12,843 nucleotides of DNA, taken from contig CAZTAO010000088.1 in assembly GCA_964611645.1 (NCBI GenBank), positions 1 through 12,843 of the forward strand. The letters are read 5' to 3'. Position numbers and translations under genes: made by a program. Of the stretch, positions 6,661 to 12,843 are shown one piece after another. The notes below the pieces were generated by a model. That model searched no databases, had not been told where the DNA came from, and saw only the letters and a program-made list of their open reading frames with translations. This DNA comes from CAZTAO01 sp964611645 (GTDB taxonomy: Bacteria; Armatimonadota; UBA5829). Every line of letters starts with the position of its first letter. Positions within the stretch are counted from its first letter, which is position 1.

Positions 6661-6676
6661 CGGAAGGAACTCGACC
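6661..6676 (+). other. Leader box conserved before both DUF4838 genes (copy 2)
   Basis: CGGAAGGAACTCGACC begins 8 bases after the stop of the upstream gene and 53 bases before GGAGG (6714-6718). Unlike copy 1 it has no TTGACA 14 bases upstream, so it is probably not a promoter here. It may act in the RNA between the two genes. Confidence 0.4.
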
Positions 6677-6724
6677 CGATAACGCTGTATCAAATAGAAG
6701 ACGCGCAAACCACGGAGGTTCCCA

Positions 6725-9037
6725 ATGCCTGCACGACTGACTCTTGCTTCCGCCACGATACTGATAATATCCCTGGCAGCATCCTGCGCCAGCTTCGCTG
6801 ACAACATCAGCCTGGCGCGTGATGGCAACCCCGGGGCGCGGATTATCGTCGACGCCAATGCTTCTAAATCCGTGGCTAACGCTGCCGAGGAACTGAAAAC
6901 CTATCTTGGAAGAGTCACAGGGGCCACGTTCGAGATAATCCCCAATTCGGGGAAGAGCGACTACCTCACGCATATCTTCGTCGGCAGAAGCCCCGAAGTC
7001 GACAAACTCCTGCCCGGGTTTGACTGGGCATCCCTCAAGCAGGACGGGATTGCGATCAAGACGGTGGGCGGGCTGATCCTGGCAGGTGGCGAACCCAGAG
7101 GAACGCTGAACGCCGTTCACACGTTCCTGGAAGACACGGTCGGCGTCAGGTGGTGGACTCCCGAGGCAGAGTTCATCCCCAAAAAGCCCAACCTGAGCAT
7201 TCCTGAGCTGAACATAGTCTACACACCGCAATTCGCCTACCGCGAGACATTCTGGAACACGGTTGCTTCCGGAAGGAATCCCGAGTTCTGCACGCGACTC
7301 AAGCTCAACGGCCACTTCCAGGCCATTCCAGCCGACCTCGGCGGACACTACACCATCCTCGGTTGGTGCCACACTTTCAGCCAGCTTCTGCCGCCATCAG
7401 AGTATTTCGAGAAGCACCCGGAGTGGTTCAGCGAGATCGGCGGAAGACGCATCGCCGAAAACGCCCAACTCTGCCTCACCAACGAAGAAATGCGCCAGGA
7501 ATTGGTGAAGAAAGCCCTTGAGTGGATCAGGGCCAACCCCAGCGCCGGCTATATCTCAATCGCGCAGAACGACTGCGGCAACCCGTGCCAGTGCGTCAAC
7601 TGTAAGGCAATATCCGACCGGGAGGAAGCGCAATCGGGGCCGCTGATTGAGTTTGTGAACAAAGTGGCGGAGGATATCGAGAAGGAGTACCCTGATTTTC
7701 TCGTGGAGACTCTCGCCTACCAGTACACCAGAAGCGCGCCGAAGTTCGCACGCCCGCGCAAGAACGTACTGGTGCGGCTCTGCTCCATCGAGTGCGACTT
7801 CTCCAAGCCGCTGGACGCTCCCTCCAACGCTACATTCTATAAGGATCTTCTGGACTGGAAGGCGATCTCGCCCCAACTCTTCATCTGGGACTACACCGTC
7901 AACTTCGGCAACTTCCTCATCCCCCACCCCAACTGGACCACCCTCTCTCCTAACGTAATGATATTTGCGGCCAACAAGGTGACCGGTGTATTCGAGCAGG
8001 GAGACGCTTACAACGCGCACACCAATTTCACCGACTATAAATGCTGGCTGCTTTCCCATTTGCTCTGGAACCCCAACGCCGACCACAAGAAGCTGACGAA
8101 AATATTCCTGGACGGCTACTACGGCCCCGCCGGGAAGTATCTGGGGCAGTATATGCAGTTGATGGAGAGTTCTCTTCAGCGAAAGGGATCGCGCCTCCCC
8201 TGCGGAGGCCCCACTTACCGCATACTGACCCTCGATGACATGAACAAGGCAACCGTACTCTTCAACAAGGCTGCGGCGGCGGTGAAGAGCGATCCGGAGC
8301 TATCCCGGCGGGTTGCGCTGGAGCGTCTGACCCTGGACCACACCTGGCTGCTTTGCGCCCACCTGGACCGCTTCTCGAAGAAGTCTTTGTACCCAAGGAA
8401 CTACGAGGAAGTGGCGCGGCATTTCGTGGAACTCTCGAAGGCAACCGGCAACAACTACATCGGCGAAGGCCGACTGATGCCCGATGATTATCTAGACCAA
8501 CTCATCGCAACCGGCAAGAAGGAGCCGTCGGCTTACTCCCAACAGGAAGTCAAACGAAGCAAGCCGGCACCGCCGGACGCAATTCTCAAAGGGCTGGATC
8601 GGGCGGACTGGCTGGACATCCAGGACTCTTCATTCTGGCTGGCAATGGAAGGCGTGTGGGTTGAGCTTGTAGGAGACCCGGCGGCTTCGGATAAGGCCGC
8701 CGCACGTATGCCCGGAAACCACCCCGAATGGGCGATTCAGTATCATATCGACCAGGCCACAGCCAACAAGTTTGCGGAACCGGAACTATTCGTATCCATC
8801 AAATGCGAAGCCAAGAGCAAGAACGGCATGGCCTTTTCACTGGGCCTTTATGACCCGGGAGTTGGACAGATGGTGGTTGACCGGAACGTAATGCTGCCGG
8901 AGGTCTCCGGCAGCGGCTACCAGGCCTACAGCCTCGGCAGGCACAAACTCAAACCCGGAATGTACCTATGGGTCTCCCCGCCAAACTCCGGAGACGTAGC
9001 CGGGGTATTCGTGGACCGGATGTTTGTGGTGAAGTAG
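6725..9037 (+). CDS. Secreted DUF4838 protein, putative glycoside hydrolase (copy 2)
   Basis: A 770 aa tandem paralogue of 4349-6652 with the same domain order and all key blocks: AGGEPRGTLNAVHTFLED, the CxxxCxCxxC cluster (Cys284, 288, 290, 293), WDYTVNF, and a final VFVDRMFVVK. The signal peptide differs. Its AASC lacks the usual Leu, Val or Ile at -3, and ASFA at residues 22-25 would suit signal peptidase I, so this copy may be soluble while copy 1 is lipid-anchored. The ATG at 6725 has GGAGG 6 bases upstream. The 72-base gap from copy 1 and the 19-base gap to the next gene fit one transcript. Similarity is highest in the central barrel and lower in the C-terminal domain and leader, suggesting a shared reaction with a different target. 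Confidence 0.92.
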   Translation: MPARLTLASATILIISLAASCASFADNISLARDGNPGARIIVDANASKSVANAAEELKTYLGRVTGATFEIIPNSGKSDYLTHIFVGRSPEVDKLLPGFDWASLKQDGIAIKTVGGLILAGGEPRGTLNAVHTFLEDTVGVRWWTPEAEFIPKKPNLSIPELNIVYTPQFAYRETFWNTVASGRNPEFCTRLKLNGHFQAIPADLGGHYTILGWCHTFSQLLPPSEYFEKHPEWFSEIGGRRIAENAQLCLTNEEMRQELVKKALEWIRANPSAGYISIAQNDCGNPCQCVNCKAISDREEAQSGPLIEFVNKVAEDIEKEYPDFLVETLAYQYTRSAPKFARPRKNVLVRLCSIECDFSKPLDAPSNATFYKDLLDWKAISPQLFIWDYTVNFGNFLIPHPNWTTLSPNVMIFAANKVTGVFEQGDAYNAHTNFTDYKCWLLSHLLWNPNADHKKLTKIFLDGYYGPAGKYLGQYMQLMESSLQRKGSRLPCGGPTYRILTLDDMNKATVLFNKAAAAVKSDPELSRRVALERLTLDHTWLLCAHLDRFSKKSLYPRNYEEVARHFVELSKATGNNYIGEGRLMPDDYLDQLIATGKKEPSAYSQQEVKRSKPAPPDAILKGLDRADWLDIQDSSFWLAMEGVWVELVGDPAASDKAAARMPGNHPEWAIQYHIDQATANKFAEPELFVSIKCEAKSKNGMAFSLGLYDPGVGQMVVDRNVMLPEVSGSGYQAYSLGRHKLKPGMYLWVSPPNSGDVAGVFVDRMFVVK

Positions 9038-9056
9038 TCAACTGAAGGAGACAGCT

Positions 9057-12000
9057 ATGTGGAGACTGGTCATCGCGGCGGTTGTGGTAATTCTTATCTG
9101 TATTGCGGGTAACGTAGGCGCAGAGTCGCGGGTGGGCGTTCAGGGCGACAACATCTACCTGGACGGCAAGCCGTACTTCCCCTTCGGTATGGTTACCCAC
9201 TGCGACCCTGCCGAATTCCCGACGCTGAAGTCGTACGGAATCAACTCGGTGACCACGGAGCCTCTCTTCAGCCACTTTGATCCCGATGCCACTGCGGTGC
9301 AGAGAGCGCAGCGATTCTCGTACGTTCAGAAGAACCTTGATGCCGCGCAGGCCAATGGCCAGACTGCAATCATGCTCTTCTCAATGCACTACGTCCCCGA
9401 CTGGCTCTTTACCAAATACCCAGACGCCAAAATGAAGAAGTTCGATGGCTCGGACGGTACCGGCGGCTGGCACCCCTATTGCTACGACCACCCCGGCGTC
9501 AGAGACATGATGAAGCAGTTCATCGAGTCCACCATCGCAGACTACAAGACCCATCCCGCGCTGCTGGGCTACATCCTCTGGAACGAGCCGCACATGTATG
9601 GCGACGTATGCTACTGCAAGTACCACCTCGACGCATTCCGCCAGTGGCTCCAAGCCCGTTACAGCACTATCGCCGCGCTCAACTCCGCCTGGGGAACTGC
9701 TTACACCGACTTCACCCAGCCGCAGGCCCCACCCGACCGCAGCGGGGCGTATTGGTTCAAGCGTTTCGACTTCCAGGCCGAGATGCTCAAAGGCGGCGGA
9801 GCTAATGCAACGTCACCCATCCTTCGACAGGCTCAGGATGATGGTAATTCGGTAGTCTGGGACGACTGGATGCGGTTCCGGCAGGAGGACTACGCCGCGT
9901 TCTTCGAGTGGGAAGCCGATGTCGTCAAGGCAGCCGATCCGGGCAGGCCGGTAACGACCAAGGCCGTCTCATTTGAAATCTACACTTCACACGCCTATGG
10001 AGCCGCCATCAACACCCGCAAATGGTCAAGGGATTTCTGCGATGTGGTGGGGTTCGACAGCTACAGCCACCTGGACGAAACGTTCAACAACCGCTGGAAA
10101 GCCGACTTCATGCGCGACATGGCCGAGGGCAAGCCGGTCTGGGACACCGAGGCCAGCTTCACGTTCCTGGAGACTCGCGGCAGACCCTCGCCCGAGACCC
10201 ATCGCAGTTCGTTCTGGATGCAGTTCGCGCGCGGCGTCAAGGGCAGGTGGTTCTTCTTCTGGAGCCCCGATCAGGACGCTGTATGGCGGTTCACATACCC
10301 GGACAAGACAGTCGAGCCGGGGATGGACGTGCTCAAAGACATCGCCGGGCAGCTTGGAAAGCACAAGGACATTCTGAGCGCCGCCAGGCAGACTCAGGCG
10401 CAGGTGGCTTTCCTGCATTCCACCTCCACCGGCCTGCACCAGTCCGGCGACTACGCCCCATCCGCCGATTCGACTACTATTCTCCAGTGCCTCTACGACC
10501 AGCACATCCCGTTCCAGTTCGTCACGGAGCAGGATATCGACGACGGCATCCTCACAAAGAAGCGCTTCAGGGCGCTGATCACCGTCGGCACGCTCAATGC
10601 CGGCGACTCCCTTCTGGGCAGAATCAAGCAGTATGTGGACGAGGGCGGCTACGTTCTGGCAAACGCGCGGTTTGCCCAGTATGACGAGAAGGGCAAGGAG
10701 CGGGCGGTGTATCCTCCGAGTTGGCTCGGCGTTCGGGCGACCAAGTGGTATCGGACGCCCAGGGAAAAGACCTCCATGCTGTCCCTGAAGCGCAAGGCTG
10801 TCGATATATTCAAGAAGACAATCGATGTGAACGTGGAACTTCAGGGCTATGACTCGAAGCCGATGAAAGCAACGAAGCAGAGTCTGAAGTTGGGCCTCGC
10901 CCCCGGGACAATGTTCGGCAGTGGGAACCTGTTTGGAAACGAAGACATGCAGCTTCCGTGGTCCTCAGGCGACAGGCACGAGCAGACCTGGGAGGAGGTT
11001 CAGCCGCTGGCCGGGTCGGAGGTGGTCGCAAGATTCAGTGACGGCAAGCCGGCCATAGTCACCACCGACCGCACAATGTACATAGCCCGCGACACCTGCT
11101 GGCTGGACGGCAAGTTCCGGTCGGCCATTGCCAGATTTATGAAAAACGCGGGCGTAGTGCAAGAGGCTTATGCCAGAGACTCCCAAGGCAAAGAAGTCGC
11201 GCCGATTGATCTGGTGCTGTGCGAGACGCCGGAGAGTTGGGTCCTCTACGCCACCAATTCCCCCAGGACCCTCTACTACGACGGCTCGCCGCTCAGGAAT
11301 GTCCGGGTCGCGCTCCCCAGCTTCGGAGACCCCGTTGAACTCCTCAGCGGCAAGACCTTGAGGAGCGTGAAATACGGCGACCTGCGGGAAGTCATACTCG
11401 ACTTCAAAGAGGGTGAAGCCAAGATACTGGTGGGGAAGAAGCTCGGGCAGGGATGGAAGAACGAGCTCGACCGGTTCAATGACCTGAAAGATTGGATTGC
11501 CGCGCCGAAACCTACCGTGAAGGCATACCGCAGGTCACCCACGCAGCTTTGGGTCTACGATGCGCGCCCCGAGATGGGAATGGGTATGCACGGCCTGCCG
11601 CCGAAGCAGCTTGATATGGTGCGGGAGTTGGGAATGCGGTTTGTCCGACATACCATGTACTGGGGCACAATCGAGAACACCGAGAAACCGGGGGTCTACA
11701 ATCCGCAGCAGATCAAATACTGGGACGATGTGACCAAGCTTGCCAAAGAGAAGGACATCGAGCTTCTTGTGTGCGTCCACCAGAACGCGCCGGGAGTCAA
11801 CTGGGACAACCGCCATGCTGGTTTCCGCCGCTTCGCCCGGTTCCTCAGCGATATGTCCAAGCGATACCCCAGCATCCGATACTGGGAGTTGTGGAACGAG
11901 ATGGACGCCGGGTTCACCGACCTGTTCGGCATCGGCAGACCGGGGCTAGGCGGCTTCGAGGGCGGCAAGACTTATGCCGAGATGCTCAAGCTCGCCTACC

Positions 12001-12728
12001 CCGCTATCAAGACCGCCAACCCGAAGGCGTATGTGGTGATGGGCGGGCTGGCTTCGCCTGAGGGATTTGCCAGGGGAATCTACGAGGGCGGGGGCCGGGA
12101 CTACTTCGACATAATGAACCTCCACACCTACGGCGTGCCTATCTCGTGGGCGTTTGCGGGCAGGGGTTACACGCTGTGGGACTTGATGCGGCAATATGGC
12201 GACCAGGAGAAGCCCATCTGGAACACCGAGTTCGGGATCGACGCCGGCAACATAGTCAACGCTCACGGCTTCCCGCACGCAAGCGGCGGCAATGACGGCG
12301 AATCTTTCGACTCAGGCCAACTCTCCGCATGGAAAAGCTGCGTTGAACTCGCACAAAAACTCGACCTCTACCAGAAATACCTGCCCTACCAGTTCAGCGC
12401 CGACAACGAGTCCGGGCCGCCGGAACTCAAGACCACCGAATACGCCGAAAAGTATCTCCCAAAAGGCATGACCATCAACGACTACGGCTTCGGCATAGTC
12501 CGCACCGATGGAATCACCCCCCGGCCGACCTACGACTGGCTCCAAGAACACCAGCCCAACAAAGCCATAAACACCAAACCAATCCGTACGGTGGATGTGA
12601 CTATTGACTACGACGGCTACATCCCAGCCAACTACAAACACCTAATCAAAGCCAACAAACTCACCATCAAGGCAGTAAAACTAGACAGCCTATACCCGAC
12701 CAAGATCGCCATGGTGAAAGCCAGATAG
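9057..12728 (+). CDS. Secreted two-barrel glycosidase: GH42-like module fused to a second GH-A-type module
   Basis: A 1223 aa protein. The signal peptide spans residues 1-22 (cleavage VGA-ES). Barrel 1 (about 25-430) is GH42-like: ILWNEPH with acid/base Glu177, then CYCKYHLDAFRQWL and LNSAWGTAYTDF, and the nucleophile Glu365 in WDTEASF. A GH42-type trimerisation-like domain follows (about 443-670), then a small beta domain (about 725-795). Barrel 2 (about 830-1165) resembles GH39/GH5 clan GH-A enzymes, with YWELWNEMD (Glu948) and IWNTEFGID (Glu1058). The tail (about 1165-1223) has no known domain. Both glutamate pairs are present, so both sites could be active retaining hydrolases. The ATG has AAGGAG 6 bases upstream (9045-9050). 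It is last in the operon with two DUF4838 genes. Residues 254-263 derive from an inserted repeat. GH42 enzymes are usually half this length. Confidence 0.9.
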   Translation: MWRLVIAAVVVILICIAGNVGAESRVGVQGDNIYLDGKPYFPFGMVTHCDPAEFPTLKSYGINSVTTEPLFSHFDPDATAVQRAQRFSYVQKNLDAAQANGQTAIMLFSMHYVPDWLFTKYPDAKMKKFDGSDGTGGWHPYCYDHPGVRDMMKQFIESTIADYKTHPALLGYILWNEPHMYGDVCYCKYHLDAFRQWLQARYSTIAALNSAWGTAYTDFTQPQAPPDRSGAYWFKRFDFQAEMLKGGGANATSPILRQAQDDGNSVVWDDWMRFRQEDYAAFFEWEADVVKAADPGRPVTTKAVSFEIYTSHAYGAAINTRKWSRDFCDVVGFDSYSHLDETFNNRWKADFMRDMAEGKPVWDTEASFTFLETRGRPSPETHRSSFWMQFARGVKGRWFFFWSPDQDAVWRFTYPDKTVEPGMDVLKDIAGQLGKHKDILSAARQTQAQVAFLHSTSTGLHQSGDYAPSADSTTILQCLYDQHIPFQFVTEQDIDDGILTKKRFRALITVGTLNAGDSLLGRIKQYVDEGGYVLANARFAQYDEKGKERAVYPPSWLGVRATKWYRTPREKTSMLSLKRKAVDIFKKTIDVNVELQGYDSKPMKATKQSLKLGLAPGTMFGSGNLFGNEDMQLPWSSGDRHEQTWEEVQPLAGSEVVARFSDGKPAIVTTDRTMYIARDTCWLDGKFRSAIARFMKNAGVVQEAYARDSQGKEVAPIDLVLCETPESWVLYATNSPRTLYYDGSPLRNVRVALPSFGDPVELLSGKTLRSVKYGDLREVILDFKEGEAKILVGKKLGQGWKNELDRFNDLKDWIAAPKPTVKAYRRSPTQLWVYDARPEMGMGMHGLPPKQLDMVRELGMRFVRHTMYWGTIENTEKPGVYNPQQIKYWDDVTKLAKEKDIELLVCVHQNAPGVNWDNRHAGFRRFARFLSDMSKRYPSIRYWELWNEMDAGFTDLFGIGRPGLGGFEGGKTYAEMLKLAYPAIKTANPKAYVVMGGLASPEGFARGIYEGGGRDYFDIMNLHTYGVPISWAFAGRGYTLWDLMRQYGDQEKPIWNTEFGIDAGNIVNAHGFPHASGGNDGESFDSGQLSAWKSCVELAQKLDLYQKYLPYQFSADNESGPPELKTTEYAEKYLPKGMTINDYGFGIVRTDGITPRPTYDWLQEHQPNKAINTKPIRTVDVTIDYDGYIPANYKHLIKANKLTIKAVKLDSLYPTKIAMVKAR
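9818..9840 (+). repeat. REP-type repeat core inserted in frame in a coding region
   Basis: CATCCT (9818-9823) pairs with AGGATG (9835-9840) around TTCGACAGGCTC. The CCTTCGACAGGCTCAGGA core is a common intergenic repeat and shares its CCTTCG/CTCAGG blocks with the element at 4166-4260. Here it is read as SPILRQAQDDG (about residues 253-263) of the glycosidase, between ANAT and NSVVWDDW, apparently a surface loop of the GH42-like barrel. The reading frame is intact. Confidence 0.65.
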
Positions 12729-12734
12729 CATATC

Positions 12735-12763
12735 TACATGGATGTACAGGATAATCAGGATAA
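12735..12763 (+). repeat. Short repeat cluster after the glycosidase operon
   Basis: TACAT-GG-ATGTA (12735-12746) is a perfect inverted repeat. It runs into CAGGATAA, which is repeated directly one base later (12747-12754 and 12756-12763). The TACAGGATAATCAGGAT string resembles a degenerate intergenic repeat seen in many bacteria. There is no T run, so it is not a terminator. No good terminator for the operon is visible before the IS tip. Confidence 0.4.
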
Positions 12764-12790
12764 GTCGGGCGAGAAGCCGAAAGCCAAATC

Positions 12791-12843
12791 TGCCCCGCCC
12801 CCGGTTTTTCTTGGACACAGAAATGAGGTAAACTGTGTCTATG
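12791..12843 (+). mobile_element. IS3-family-like insertion sequence tip (right, partial)
   Basis: Exact inverted copy of 2-54. It begins TGCCCCGCCCCCGG and contains TTGGACACAG. GACACAG (12814-12820) can pair with CTGTGTC (12833-12839) as a hairpin around GAGG (12825-12828). It ends on ATG (12841-12843), 12 bases after GAGG, the likely first transposase codon. Homology with the left end stops exactly at T12791, which marks the element edge. The transposase itself is outside the window. Confidence 0.6.

Noticed and set aside
6653..6724. Separate promoter for the second DUF4838 gene.
   Set aside because: There is no -35-like hexamer at a workable distance. The 72-base gap fits readthrough from upstream, so only the conserved leader box is reported.
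6410..7372. A 320-codon open frame on the minus strand across the end of one DUF4838 gene and the start of the next.
   Set aside because: It lies fully opposite two well-supported genes, has no recognisable domain, and has a composition typical of a frame shadow in GC-rich coding DNA.
10022..10684. A 220-codon plus-strand frame inside the large glycosidase gene.
   Set aside because: Off-frame shadow, rich in Arg and Pro, with no domain. The main frame has clear catalytic motifs here.
1..12843. Inverted terminal repeats of a linear virus, plasmid or polinton-like element.
   Set aside because: There are no replication, capsid or partition genes. The repeat looks like an IS3-type tip ending on a transposase start codon.

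Overview
The window looks like a piece of a moderately GC-rich, free-living bacterium. Two proteins combine a type II pseudopilin N-terminus with a C-terminal H-x9-DG motif (DUF1559 type). A secreted glycosidase operon carries DUF4838 proteins. Several genes start with TTG or GTG. Together these suggest Armatimonadota, or possibly Planctomycetota or a related PVC-type lineage. This placement is an inference from protein style, not from a marker gene.

Layout. Both ends carry the same 53 bp sequence in inverted orientation (2-54 and 12791-12843). It resembles the tip of an IS3-family insertion sequence, reads outward, and ends on a likely transposase start codon. The window therefore seems to be the unique DNA between two copies of one IS. 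Inside the left tip, on the minus strand, are two tandem pseudopilin genes (121-792 and 1021-1689). Each has its own promoter (TTGACG, 18 bp spacer, TACAAT-like), a shared 5'-leader hairpin and a rho-independent terminator. A small minus-strand gene for a four-helix membrane protein (1900-2403) follows. A divergent plus-strand pair comes next: a DUF1638 protein (2521-3270) overlapping a membrane-anchored calcineurin-like phosphoesterase (3258-4172). The phosphoesterase stop codon lies inside a REP-like cruciform (4166-4260).

The right two thirds is a three-gene plus-strand operon (4349-12728). It holds two tandem paralogous secreted DUF4838 proteins (767 and 770 aa) and a 1223 aa secreted protein. 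The latter joins a GH42-like module (barrel, trimerisation-like domain, beta domain) to a second GH-A-type barrel, each with its own pair of candidate catalytic glutamates. All three have export signals, so the operon is read as an extracytoplasmic polysaccharide- or glycoconjugate-degrading system of unknown substrate. A short REP-type repeat core is inserted in frame in the giant glycosidase. No RNA genes, CRISPR arrays or replication origins were seen.

The best candidates for something undescribed are this DUF4838-DUF4838-dual-glycosidase operon, the repeat-in-protein event, and the duplicated pseudopilin expression cassettes with a conserved leader hairpin. No gap between genes is longer than about 230 bases.
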